64,000 nucleotides of DNA from Tricholoma matsutake (Eukaryota; Basidiomycota; Agaricomycetes; Agaricales; Tricholomataceae). Below are positions 44,641 to 56,013 of the stretch, in pieces (positions within the stretch are counted from its first letter, which is position 1; every line of letters begins with the position of its first letter). The translations under genes were made by a program, and so were the position numbers. The notes beneath the pieces are model-generated. The model was not told the origin of the DNA, did not search any database, and saw nothing but the letters and a program-made list of their open reading frames with translations. Location: assembly GCA_026075535.2 (NCBI GenBank), contig AP026543.1:8804001-8868000 (forward strand). The letters are read 5' to 3'.

Positions 44641-47600
44641 GTCCGCAACCCTCAGGATACAGCCATTGGGGCTGGGGGTTGCGTTGACCTTACCCACTTG
44701 GCTGCCTACGTTCATCTCAATGCGTCCGCTCTTTCCGGCCCTGACTCCCTAACCATTCTTTTAACCTTTCCTGACTCTTCTGCCCCTTTCTGAACCTTTC
44801 CCGACTCTTCTGCCCCTTTCCGAACCCTTATCGACTCTGGCTCCTCCCACTGCTTCCTTGACTCCTCTTTCGTGTTGAATAACCAACTCAGCACGGAATC
44901 CATTAACCTGATCAGTTTACAACTCTTTGATGGAACTTGCAACTCCACCATAACTCAGATCGTCAAACTTCTGGTCACCTTCCCTGCCGGTGAAGTATTC
45001 AATTTGTCATTTTATGTAACCTTGCTCGACTCTTCCTGTTCCGCCGTACTCGGTCATAACTGGCTGAAGCAATACAATCCATTGATTGACTGGTCTTCAA
45101 GCCAACTCGCTTTCCGCTCTGCAGATCATAGAGGTCCAGCACCCCTGATGTCACCTTTGTCCCCGAATCTTCCGGTAGAAATCCTCAACTCTTCCGCACT
45201 TTCCGAACCCCCCATTCCTCCTAAGTTTACACCTCCCGACATCTCCTTCATCAATGCTGCCGCTTATGTGCATGCTAGCAAACTTCCTGGGGCAATAGCT
45301 TTTCAGATGACCTTCGCTCCAGAAGGGTTATCCGCCCATTCCGCTAACTCCTCCGACCTCTCCGATATTCTGCCCAAGTATCACGAATTCGCTGATGTCT
45401 TTAATAAGACTAAAGTGGATACCCTTCCTCCGCATCGGTCTTACGACCTCAAGATAGAGACAGAAGATAATACTCCTCCACCTCCAGGCCGAATGTATTC
45501 TCTCTCCCCCTCTGAATTAGAAGCCTTACAAGTCTTTATTGACAAAAACGTCTGCTCAGGCTTCATCTGCCCATCCAAGTCTCCACATGGTGCTCTGATT
45601 CTCTTTGTCAAGAAGAAGGACAGTAGTCTCCGACTATGTGTCGACTACCGAGGACTTAACCATCTTACGAAGAAAGACCGCTACCCACTTCCTCTCATTT
45701 CCGACCTACTTGACTCTCCCCGCAAAGCCCACTTATTCACCAAAATAGACTTGCGGCATGCTTATCACCTAGTCCACATCGCTGATGGTGATGAGTGGAA
45801 AACTACTTTCTGCACCCACTACGGATCCTTTGAGTGGTTGGTGGTCCTTTTTGGGCTCACTAATGCACCCGCAGCTTTCCAGTGGTTTATGAACGACATC
45901 TTCAGCGACATGCTGGATGTTTGTGTCATCGTATACCTCGACGACATCCTAATCTATTCCGACAACAAGTCCCAGCATGGGGCTCACGTCAAAGAAGTCC
46001 TCCGCCGTCTCCGGAAAAATGGACTTTACGCCTCTCCACAGAAATGTGAGTTCCACAAAGACACCATCAAATATTTGGGCTTCATCCTTTCACCGGATGG
46101 ACTGCGGATGTCCAAGGATAAAGTCAAAACCGTGCTTGACTGGCCCGAGCCTAGGAAAGTTAAGGATATTCAATCCTTCTTAGGCTTTTGCAACTTTTAC
46201 CACTGCTTCATTAACGGCTATTCAGACATTGTCATCCCACTCACCCGCTTGACGCGGAAATCTGCACCATGGGACTTCAACAAGAAGTGCCATGACGCTT
46301 TTGAAAAGCTCAAACAAGAATTCACCCATGCCCCCATCTTAACGCAATGGGTACCTGACTCACAGATGGTACTCAAAACCGACGCTTCCGACTACGCCCT
46401 AGTGGCTATCCTTTCGGTTTACACTGAGGATGGAGAAATCCATCCGGTTGCTTTTCATTCCCGCTCCTTCAATCCCACTGAACTAAATTATGACACACAT
46501 GATAAGGAACTCTTGGCCATTTTCGAAGCCTTCAAACACTGGCGGCAGTACTTCGAGGGTTCCGCAAACCCGGTTGATGTGGTCACAGACCACAAAAATC
46601 TTGAGTACTTCAGCACTACCAAGTTGCTCACCCGCCGCCAGGCCCATTGGTCTGAGTACCTTTCCCAATTCAATCTCGTCATCCGCTTCCGCCCCGGAAA
46701 ACTAGGGGCCAAGCCAGACGCGCTCACTAGATGTTGGGATGTCTACCGTAAAGGGGGAAATAGCGACTTCGCCTCCGTAAACCCAACCAACTTCCGACCT
46801 GTATTCACACAGGAACAGCTCACCTCTTCCCTCCGCGCCACCTATTTTGCCACACCCATTCTTCAACAAGCAGTAATCATGGATGTTGAGAAACTTCACC
46901 ACAACATCTGCACCTCCCTACCCCTTGACCCCTTTTCATCTGCACATCTTCTGACACCTACCAACCCCAACTGGACCATAGACAAGGCAGGTCTTCTCCG
47001 CCACTTCAACCGGATTTATGTTCCAGACGTCATGGATCTTCGCCTCAAGGTCCTTCAGTACAAACACAAACACATCCTCTCTGGCCACTTTGGACAAAAC
47101 AAAACCCAGCAGCTTGTCCACCGGGAATATGTCTGGCCAAACCTCCACACCTTTGTGCAGGAATTCTGCAAATCCTGTACCACTTGCAAACAATCCAAAT
47201 CACCTCGACACAAGCCCTACGGGTTCCTAAAGCAACTTCTGGTTCTGGAATGACCTTGGAACTCCATCTCCATGGACTTCATTGAACAACTACCCGACTC
47301 CGACGGTCACACCGCTATCCTGGTCATCGTTGTCCGCCTCACCAAGCAAGGCATCTTCATCCCAACTGTCAATAAAATTACAGCCCAAGAACTAGCCAAC
47401 CTGTTTGTCCTCCACGTCTTCTCCAAGCATGGCATTCCATTGCACGTCACTTGCAACCAGGGATCCGAGTTTGTCTCCCATTTCTTCTGCTCCCTCGGAA
47501 AAGTGCTCGACATGTGGATCCACTTCACTTCCAGTTATCACCCACAAGGTGATGGTCAGACAGAATGACTAAATCAGACCTTGGAGCAGTACCTCCGGAT

Positions 47601-48348
47601 CTTCTGCAACTATCAGCAGGACGATTGGTCTCACCTCTTGCCCTTGGGCAAATTTGCCTACAACAATGCTCCTTCTGCCTCTACAGGCATATCCCCCTTC
47701 TTTGCCAACAAAGGCTATCACCCAAACATTTCCGTCTTTCCAGAATGTGACTTAGCTTCACAGCGCACCCGTGAGTTTGTCATCAACTTAGACGACCTTC
47801 ATCAGGAGCTTCGGAAACAGCTTGCGGCCGCTCAAGAGCATTATCAAGGCCCTGTGGACAAACATCGGGCACCCGCACCCGACTTCAACATTGGTGACTC
47901 TGCCTACGTCACTGCAGAAAATTTCCGCACCACTCGTCCTTCCAAGAAACTTTCTGAAAAGCACCATGGCCCCTTCGAAATCATTGCCCGCCCAGGCACT
48001 CACTCAGTCACCCTGCGGCTCCCGGATCACATGTGGGCCATTCACCCTGTTTTCCATGTCTCTCAACTTGAGAAACACTCCCCGAACACAATTCCAAATC
48101 GAGTACAACCTCCACCTCCTCCGATCACCATTGACGACGAGCTCGAATATGAGATCGCCAAAGTCCTTGACTCCAAAGTGAACAACCGACGTTGCTGCAA
48201 GATTCTCTACCTCGTCCGATGGGAAGGTTACCAGGGAACCGATGAAGAGACCTCCTGGCTACCTGTTACGGAACTTGACCATGCCCAAGAACTCCTTGCG
48301 GATTTTCACACCCGCTACTCACAGAAACCCGGACCATTACCCGCTTAA
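44641..48348 (+). pseudogene. G3 pol: protease, RT, RNase H, integrase, chromodomain
   Basis: Protease RTLIDSGSSHCFLDSSF (44821 on) is preceded by a 30 bp tandem duplication that carries a TGA (44791). From there about 810 codons are open: RT with [31 protein letters not shown] and the catalytic [10 protein letters not shown] (about 45935); RNase H with LKTDASDYAL and VTDHKNLEYF; zinc-binding head HKHILSGHFG...CKSCTTCK. TGA at 47252 and 47566 replaces arginine in PWNSISMDFIEQLP and TE(R)LNQTLEQY. The integrase core has DSDGHTAILVIV, GSEFVSHFF and HPQGDGQTE. The last part has a GPF/Y-like HHGPFEIIARPGTHSVTLRLP and a chromodomain EYEIAKVLDSKVNNRR...YLVRWEGY...ETSWLP (about 48145-48290), ending at TAA 48348. 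Confidence 0.93.
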
Positions 48349-48436
48349 AGACTATTCACGTTACTTATTCACTCGGTCTGAGCTCAGAAACAAATTTTAT
48401 TGAAAAAAGATTTTGTCTTTGGATCCGACCAGATCC

Positions 48437-49425
48437 CTACACTACCTCCGCTTCTCCCTCTCTGTCTTCATCACCCTCTCCCCCAACCTCGCCCTCTTCT
48501 CCACCCTCGTCCTTCTCTCCACCCTCCTCATCTCCACTCTCGCTCTCCTCCTCGTCATCCACCCACCTTTTTTCCAGATATCTCTGGAAGGCCTCCCAGT
48601 CATCTCCAGATTTTCGGATCCCGCATCTTTCCTGCTGGGACTCTCGCACTGCCTGCTCCACCTCTTCGTCACCCTCATCGCTCTCCTCACCGGCACTCTC
48701 TTCCTCCACCCACTCGGGGTCCAAAGCATCCCGGATCTCCCCCATTGACTCCCACACCGCGTTGGCCACCTCAGCAAACCCCTTCCTTATCAACTTCATC
48801 ATCTGTTGCATTACTTCCGGGTTTTCCCCGGTCGCCCCCGTCGTTCCTGCCATTTTTGCCACAGGGGCTTCCTGCCCCTCCCACACTACCTCCTCACACT
48901 TATGTTTGACGCGCGTGCAGTTGTTGCACACGCGTCCCTTCACACCCATCTTGAAACACAAGACCTTTTGATATTTGCATCTAGGCCACTTGTCAGTAAG
49001 AGAACACTGAGAAGGAAAATGACTATGCACCTTTTGCAGGGCAATGCGGCCTGCACCCGCACCGGACTCTCTGACTCCTCTGACCCCACTCGCGCCTTCG
49101 ACTTGGCAACTTTCTTTTTCTTGGGGGACTTGCTCCCCTCGGCCTCATCCTCCAAACCTGTGGCCGTAGCCACCTGCTTCTTCTCCGCTCGTCTTGCGGC
49201 CAATGCCTCCTTTTTCTGTGCCTCTGCCTGATGCGCCTCCTCAGCCTTTGCAGCCTCCTCTGCTGCCTTCTGCGCCTCCTGCGCCCAGTGTTCCTCCTCC
49301 CTTGCCGCTTCCTCCAGCTCCTTCATCTCCCGTTCCATCTGCTTCTTCATCGCCCACTCCCTCTGTTCGTGTTGAGCCCTCATCACGGCCAATTTGATCT
49401 GCATGGATACTGCTGGAGGGGACAT
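48437..49425 (-). CDS. antisense coiled-coil/cysteine-cluster gene inside G3
   Basis: Lies between pol and the 3' LTR on the opposite strand. From ATG at 49425 (MSPPAVSMQIKLAVMRAQ) it encodes a long Glu/Ala coiled coil, a basic SPKKKKVAKSKA stretch (nuclear-signal-like), then LPCKRC. A splice or frame change at about 49060-48990 leads to CSLTDKWPRCKYQKVLC...CNNCTRVKHKC, an acidic tail and TAA at 48437. The cysteine run (C-x2-C, then C-x8-C, then C-x2-C-x6-C) resembles fungal zinc clusters and the gene at 15288-16436. The exact intron could not be fixed. Its acidic tail is also kept in G4 (55440-55547), so the gene belongs to this element family. Role unknown; regulation of the element is one possibility. 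Confidence 0.65.
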
Positions 49426-49562
49426 AACTGATAGCTGATGGGGGAAGGAAAGAACATGAAAATTTTTTCAACCAATTACCGCATTCGGAAAATTCAACCA
49501 ACTTCCTCATTCGGACTCAAACCCTCATGTGCCTCGTAGGCTCGGCACTAAGGGGGGAATAC

Positions 49563-50274
49563 TGTCAAGAACCATTCCTTGCCCAATCGGAACCCGCATC
49601 CATCCGACTCTTTCCTGCATGTCAAACATGACTTTTGCCTACGCCTCCTGATTTCGTTCCTGGCCACCTTGCACTGCCCACACTGCTGTGCACCAGGCCG
49701 CCTTGTACAGCATCCATGGCTGCCTTCCCAAGGCTGCTGTCTCTATTGCAAATTCGACTACAGATTCCTGTGCAGCTCCCGCTAGATAATTTATCTATGC
49801 AGTCGAGACACTGCCACAGTCTTTGTTCCTGTTCCACATTATTCCGGACTACAGTATTTAAGCTTAGTTAGTTTCACCTTGTATTCCTCAGTTCGTATAT
49901 CGACATAGACTCAACTTTAATCTGCCAATCAAAAACCTCCTTCTACTCCAAACCCCAGTCCTCTAAGAGTCTGAACTCTGTTCGACTTGATATTCAGTCT
50001 CCCTCTGAAGTTCTAACCTCATCTGAACTTAACCTAAGTCCCTCCATACTCCTTTCTGCGTTTACCCACACTTTTCCCATCCCTACCTCCACACCTCCAA
50101 CTTGAAATTAGGACACCGGATGAGGTGAAGGGCGCAGCTTCTTACAAGCTGAAGCCAAGTCCTTTCTGTTCCCCCCCCCCCCGCCAAATCTGCAATGACC
50201 TGACAACCTTCCGTAAATAACACCCGCAGTGTCCGATCAGATTCCGACGAACCCTCTAGGATCAGTTCTTAACA
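49563..50274 (+). repeat. G3 3' LTR (712 bp)
   Basis: TGTCAAGAACC ... AGTTCTTAACA, preceded by AAGGGGGGAATAC. Homologous throughout to 42527-43220. Confidence 0.92.
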
Positions 50275-51400
50275 AAGACTACCAGAACACAGGGTGATGG
50301 GCATGACCCAGGACCCCTGCTGCAAAGTGCCATCACCAGATAGGGGGACAACAACCACAATGGGGGGACAACAACCACAATGGGGTTAGATGACCACGAT
50401 GTGGCAACAACAATGACAATGACAGGATGGGGGGACAACCATGACCATGATGATGGGACAACTATGACTATGACAGGGGGATGATGACCACAATGGGGGG
50501 ATGATGACACAATGAAAATGAGGCTGGCGGCAGACAACCAGGGGAACCACGAGGATGGGACAAAGGTGACGAGGTTGAGGATGAGGATGATGAGCAGCGC
50601 CATGGCAGATGACCTATGAGCAATGAACCACATCCATTTTTTTTTCCAACTAATTAATGTTTTCTTTTGTTTGTTTAGGCTATAACATTGAGATGGTGTC
50701 AAGACAGCACACCCATCCTATGCCACCACTGTGAGCCACAGCTCGCAGGGTGGATAATGGGACAATGAACAATGATGGGCACCCACTGGATCTGTGACCA
50801 CAGGGAATAACCCAGCACCTGAGGGATGATGAAACAGGACAGGGATGCGAGGGCTGAAGGGACAATAGGGAGATGAGGAAAACAACCATATCACCCAAGA
50901 GATGTTGTTGTTGGTGAATCTCTTGGACTGTAGGTAGGTTTTTTGTTCCTTTTCTTGCTTTATTTTCTTGTTATTAACAAACCTTTTAGGTACTATTATG
51001 ATGACCCCCCCCCCCCCCCCCACTGCCATGAGCCTGCTCATTGGGTGAGGAGGGTGTGGGACAACAAGGATGAGGATGATGGGCATGGGCTTAACGACAG
51101 GATGGGGGACTGCACCATGACAACTGACTGCACCACAACAACTGACTGCACCACAACAACCGACTGCACCACAACAACTGACTGCACCACAACAATGTTG
51201 ACTGGATGAGGGACATGACAGGACCAAGGGACATGAACACCAAAGCCCAGACAAACAGGGACTGGGGTGGATCATGAATGTGAGCAGCAACTAGTGGAGG
51301 CCCTGCACTGGCACTGGTGCCAATGACAATGATGGGGGACCAGGGGGATTTTTTTTTGCTTCTTTTGAGTAGGTTTTGTATTGAAATTTACACTAATAGC
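50275..51400 (+). repeat. hairpin-intron repeat, copy d, right part
   Basis: Continues the region cut by G3. A low-complexity ACAACNATGACAATG stretch (50340-50620) ends in an intron-like 3' end (AACTAATTAATG...TTTGTTTAG at 50678) whose donor is not seen. Then come the dyad CTGTGAGC/GCTCGCAG (50729-50748) and hairpin CCAAGAGAT/ATCTCTTGG (50895-50926). An intron-like segment runs 50934-50989 (GTAGGT ... TTAAC ... CCTTTTAG). A run of 18 C lies at about 51005-51022. Confidence 0.65.
51108..51197 (+). repeat. 18 bp minisatellite, five units
   Basis: GACTGCACCACAACAACT repeated five times with small changes, preceded and followed by non-coding repeat. It would encode TDCTTT repeats, but no gene context supports translation. 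Confidence 0.9.
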
Positions 51401-52890
51401 ATGGTTTCACCATGCTATAAATGGTCTGAAAATCCCTTTGCAGACAGGAGAAATTCAACCAGCCAAAATGTCTGTAATGTAATGAAAACATGCCATTTAA
51501 CATTATTGGCAGGGTTCTTTCATTCCCCTTAAACCCCCCAAAAGTTGATGAGATTCAACCCAGGTAGAGGGGTGTTATTTTTGCCCATATAAAGATGAAA
51601 ACCATCCCATTTTGCAGTATGGACTGAGGTCAAAATATGTGAGGAATGCATCCCATCAACTCATTTCTTACAAGTAGTAAAAAACTTTCTTTTTCACTCC
51701 TCTTAGTGGTAGATTTTCATGCTAACTTCTGATGAAACTTATTCCATTTTGGGGTTTATCAATACATGAAAACTATACCGTAAATATATCATTTTACACT
51801 ATTTAAAGGTATGAAATGTGGGATAGTTTTCCTACCACATGGGTCTCATAGTGGTTTAATATCTATAAACAATATTTATGAAATCACAAGTACTTGACAA
51901 GAAATATAACTGTGTATTGATGAGACTGTAAATACAATATTAGTCAAGGCTAGAAAATACATGTACATTTGACTAATAGAGAACTTACCGAGTTCATGAG
52001 TAGTAACAAGTTGTAATGAAGTCGGTCAACAAATTTGTAATGGTTGGTAAACAGGCTTGTAATAAAAGTTAGTAAACAAGTTGTAATGATGTTACAAATT
52101 TGTTTACCAATTGTTTACTTGCTCTACTACAAACTTGTTACTTCATTTACAACTATTGCAAATTTGTTAGTTGATACTACAAATAATGACTTAGATAAGT
52201 TAATACCATGAATGAGTGGATACTGATGTAATAGACACAATGAACCTGTAAATATTAGAGTAGTTAACACTTTTTGCACATTGACTAATGACAGGACTTA
52301 CAAAAAAAACAGTGAGGTAAAGAGCAAAGTTGTTACTTCTCACACTGTAGGCAGTGGGATTTGTTTGGTTGTGTTGTGCACAAAAACCACAAGGTGTGAA
52401 AGTAGGTGTCCACTATATCATGTCCCAAATTTTTGTGCACTAAGTCCTTACAAACTCATTACAAACTGTTACTGGTGTTATTACAAGCTATTAGTGACTT
52501 TGTTGCAAACTTCATTACAGATTATTACAGACTTTTACTTGACTTCATTATTACACTGGCAGTAGAATGTAGTAAATGGACACTCACACACGTATTTTGG
52601 CCCTCCAGCTGGCCTTTACCTCTTTCTAAATATAATATCTAGTAGGATGAGTTCTATAAATATATTGGAAAGCCTGGGGACTATTTCCCCCATCAATTCC
52701 TGACATATTGTGATGGGGGAAATGGTCCCAAGGCTCTCTAATATATTTATAGAACTCATCCTACCTGGTATTATTTTTAGATGGAGGATGAGGCCAGCTG
52801 GAGGGCCAAAATATGTGTGTGAGTGTCCATTTAGTACATTGTTTGCATATATTATAAAGAATGTGTAACAAAGTCAGTATCTATTTCTAT
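51401..52890. repeat. repeat flank: TTGTAATG words and a 250 bp palindrome
   Basis: 51401-51860 has ATGAAA/TTTCAT words; 51990-52200 has TTGTAATGA(A/T)GT words in both directions, able to fold. 52440-52710 is the reverse complement of 12106-11830. 52605-52820 is an imperfect palindrome around 52700 with GGCCCTCCAGCTGGCC and GGCCAGCTGGAGGGCC as outer arms. No coding seen. Confidence 0.65.
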
Positions 52891-54402
52891 TAGTGTTTTA
52901 AGGTCCAGTTGAGTCCAGTTTTTCGACCCCAAAATGGGCAACTGGCATCCAACTTAGAGGGACTGCAACCGGACCAGGTACAACTGGTCCAAGTCAGTCT
53001 GGTTGCACCCAAAAGACCAATTCTGACCGGTCTTACCTGCTATTTTCATCTCTAAACTAAAATTTGTATTCTATTAAATAAAACTAATTAAAAGACACCC
53101 CACAAGCAGGTGCTCATGGCAGTGACAGGTTGTTAATAGTACAAATTTTTTTTAAAAATGAGAAAAACAAAAAAAAAATGACTCCATTGCATTTGTAGCG
53201 AGAGTGGGGTCGTTGTGCTTGTCAGTTCCAAGGTGTCATCCCCCCATTTGTCACCCCCATCATCCCCCACTTTTCGTCCACCCCCCCCCCCCATTTGTTT
53301 GTGTTCCCTACTGTCCTCGATGAACTCCCTGCCATTCACTGGTGTTGGTGTTGGCATTGGCATTCATCTGCATTGGCATTGATCGGTGTCATTGTTCATC
53401 GTTGTTGTTGTCCTCAGCTCCATCGTTGTCAGCACCATCATCTCCCCCTATGAGCAGTGGCTCACAGGTGGGGTGGTGGTGCTGTATGACATGGCGCTGG
53501 GGGCAGTAGCGGCGTAGTTGGCTACTGTTGCCGTGGGTGGTGCCACATCATCATTGTTGTTGTTGTTGTTGCATTGTCATCCAGAAATGGGACCCATTGC
53601 CACCCTGTGAGCAGATGCTCGCAGTGGCAGTGTGGGGTAGGTCATAGGCGTCGGCTGTGGTCATTGTGGTTAAGAAACAGACCCCATTGCCACCCTGCAA
53701 GCAGTGGCTTGCAGCAGTGGTATAGGGCACAGGTTGGGTATGTTAGGGCTTGAGTATGTTGACATTGTTATCAAGATAAAAGGACCTAAAAATGAACATC
53801 AAAGATTTTGTTAGTTACTTAGTTAGTGAAGGAAAGAACTCAGTTGTAAATAATGTACCCTACAGCCCAAATGATGAAAGAGTGTCGTTTGGGCCCCATG
53901 CTTTGTGTTCGTTCATTTGTGGGATTGTTTTCATGGATGCGGCATTGTTGGTATTGGTGTTGTGGTCATGGGAAGTTGTTTGGCAAGTGGTGCCACTTTT
54001 GTTTTTGGGAGCACAAATGTGACCACGTGGTCCATGCACTGCCACAGGGCATATAAACACTTGCAAAATGAACATTTTAATCACAGGCCCATTCCACTTC
54101 TTGTAAATATACAATTAGGGGTGATCATTAGTTATAATTAGTAGTTATATTAGTTCTTTTTCTCTCTATTTATATAACTTTACCTGTATATATGGTAGAC
54201 TTTATATACGATGAAAAGACCAGTTGCAACTGATTGCAACTTGTCTTTGAACAGTTTTCAAATATTTCCAAAATGAGGCAACCACCAACTGCACTGACCC
54301 AAAATGAGGGCAACCGCAACCAAAAAAAAGACCGGACTGAGGTTTGGTCCAGTTCGGTCCTATGGTTATTTTCAGTCCTATAGACTGGACCTTGAAACAC
54401 TA
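52891..54402. mobile_element. non-autonomous hAT element E3 (1512 bp) with hairpin modules
   Basis: Ends TAGTGTTTTAAGGTCCAG and CTGGACCTTGAAACACTA, flanked by ATTTCTAT at 52883-52890 and 54403-54410, a perfect 8 bp duplication. Inside are dyads CTGTGAGCA/TGCTCGCAG (53605-53624) and CTGCAAGC/GCTTGCAG (53695-53714). On the minus strand a hairpin (53900-53866, GCCCAAACGA/TCATTTGGGC) is followed by an intron-like segment ending CATTTTTAG near 53787. So the hairpin-intron module travels inside a DNA transposon here. Confidence 0.88.
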
Positions 54403-54410
54403 ATTTCTAT

Positions 54411-54730
54411 TGAGGTTGGTAACAGGTCAATAACAGTTTGTAATGAAGTAAGTAAATAATTTGTAATGAGGTCAATAACAGTTTATAATGAAATAAGCAA
54501 CACTTTTGTAATGAAGTCAGTAATTGAGTTGGTAATGAAATCAATAACCCTTTTGAAATGAAGTCAGGAGTTAAGTTTGTAATGAAATCAGTAACACTTT
54601 TGTAATGAAGTCAGTAATTCAGTCAGTAATTAAGATTGTAATGAAATAAGTAACACTTTGTAATTCAGTCAGTAATTGAGTTTGTAATAAAATCAGTAAC
54701 ACTTTGTAATGAGGTCAGTAATTATGGATC
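54411..54730. repeat. TTTGTAATGAAGTCAGTAA minisatellite
   Basis: About 13 imperfect units of 18-27 bp built on TTTGTAATGA(A/G)(G/A)TCA(G/A)TAA. The same word occurs singly at 12.0-12.1 and 52.0-52.2 kb. It begins at the right duplication of E3. Confidence 0.85.
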
Positions 54731-54975
54731 TTGTTCTGGGGTTTCTTCCTTGGATCTGAAGTCTTCCTCTGTGAGGTACTGTGGTTCTTCATCTCTCATT
54801 CTCTTTGAGAACCACTTTTGTGCAGGTTCTGAGTATTGCACTAATCAGCCCTGGTATCTGTACCATGGGGTTCTTCCTGATGATGATGCTCCTGTTGGAG
54901 GTCTGTCCAGGCTTTGTCTGAAAGACATTGTGTCTGCACCTAGGTAGGTGGACTTTGTAGATCAGCTTGACCTTT
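54731..54975 (-). pseudogene. gypsy G6: primer site, leader and gag start
   Basis: On the minus strand, two bases after the LTR end, lies AGGTCAAGCTGA (54973-54962). It is the reverse complement of TCAGCTTGACCT in that LTR (55216-55205), which lies about 34 nt after a TATATAAG box (55248-55241), again the self-priming layout. A gag-like frame begins MSFRQSLDRPPTGASS at 54928 and meets TGA after about 27 codons. It reaches the minisatellite at 54730 and is lost. So this LTR is a 5' LTR of a mostly missing element. Confidence 0.6.
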
Positions 54976-55428
54976 TGTTAAGATTCTAGATCTTCTACTC
55001 AGCCTTAGCTTCAAGTATCACAGTTGGAGGCCTTCCAACTGTATTGGGTTCAGCTCTGGACTTGGGTGCTTCCTGAGTCGATATGGCTATCTGTACTTAG
55101 AGGCTTTCTAAGTAGACCATCAGTTGTCAGTTCGAGTTACCACAGCTTAGAGGCTTTCTAAGCTGTTGACGATTCTGGTTGAGTTTAAGACCGTTAATTG
55201 AATTAGGTCAAGCTGAAGAATACACTGAATGTAACTACAGCTTATATACGGGTCTGAATTAGCTATCATCCTGTAGTAGTACAAGATAGGTCCATGCCTT
55301 CTGATAGGTAGATAGGGCTCGTAGCCTGCTGCATGAGTAAGCCTTGCTGTCAATTGGACAATAAGAAGAGAAATGAATAAGCCAACTCGGCCATGTGACC
55401 TGGGTCCGGCCCCTTGGTGACACTGACA
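54976..55428 (-). repeat. G6 5' LTR
   Basis: TGTCAGTGTCACC ... ATCTTAACA in minus sense, ends like those of G3. GCTTAGAGGCTTTCTAAG-type inverted words recur inside (55095-55165). The right boundary abuts the decayed end of G4. Confidence 0.7.
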
Positions 55429-55439
55429 GAGATGAAGAT

Positions 55440-55547
55440 TGTAACAGGCAGGGGTCCAAGGATGAGGAGGATGAAGAGGATGAAGAGAAGTTAGGGGAGG
55501 AAGAGGTGCAGGGAGAGCTGCCAGGACTGGCAGGGGTGAGGTTGTGA
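55440..55547 (+). pseudogene. tail of the antisense gene of gypsy G4
   Basis: Plus-strand frame KDEEDEEDEEKLGEEEV to TGA at 55545, matching the acidic tail and position (just past pol, opposite strand) of the G3 antisense gene. The rest is cut off by the G6 LTR. Confidence 0.5.
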
Positions 55548-56013
55548 TTGAGGAGTAGGGATCCAGTTGGGGTCCGCAATATTATTTTTTCTTTCTTTTT
55601 GTATAGTCTTCTTTATCTTGTTTGTAATGCATGGTGTTTTGATCTGGAATGAAGGAGTGTTAAATGGGAAGAGGTCTGGGTTTTCCCAGGTAACAAGTGT
55701 GAAAGTCCATAACGAGTTCCTGGGCATGATCAAGTTCTGTGGCCAGAAGCCAGGAGGTTTCTTCATCAGTTCCTTGGTAACCTTCCCATTGCACAAGATA
55801 GAGTAACTTGCATCAGTGACAGTTGTCAATTTTGGAGTCAAGGATTTCCAATATTTTGTACTCCAGGTCATTGTCTATAGTGACCAGAGGAGGTGGAGGT
55901 TGGATACAATTAGGAATTGTGTTAGGAGTGTCTTCCAGTTGAGAGAGATGGAACACAGGATGAACAGCCCAGAGGTGATATGGAAGCCACAGGGCAACTG
56001 AGTGAGTACCCAG

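Larger units (their letters stand above)
42527..50274 (+). mobile_element. complete chromodomain gypsy element G3
   Basis: LTRs are 42527-43220 and 49563-50274 (TGTCAAGAA ... TTCTTAACA), with AAGAC on both sides (42522-42526, 50275-50279). Between them lie primer site, gag, pol with chromodomain, an antisense gene and a purine tract (AAGGGGGGAAT, 49549-49559). It resembles G4 throughout. The coding part has several stops and frame changes. It inserted into the hairpin-intron repeat. Confidence 0.93.

Noticed and set aside
48400..48909. 169-codon plus-strand Pro/His-rich frame after G3 pol
   Set aside because: It is the mirror of the acidic tail of the antisense gene; composition alone explains the open frame.
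51108..51197. Short protein of TDCTTT repeats
   Set aside because: It is only the translation of an 18 bp minisatellite in non-coding repeat sequence.
53792..54114. Small membrane protein frames around 53.8-54.1 kb
   Set aside because: They overlap a hairpin module and the end of hAT E3, appear on both strands and share no features with known proteins.
54976..55428. 3' LTR of gypsy G4
   Set aside because: The sequence beyond it carries a matching primer site and a gag start, no purine tract precedes it, and most of the G4 antisense gene is missing, so it is better read as the 5' LTR of another element.
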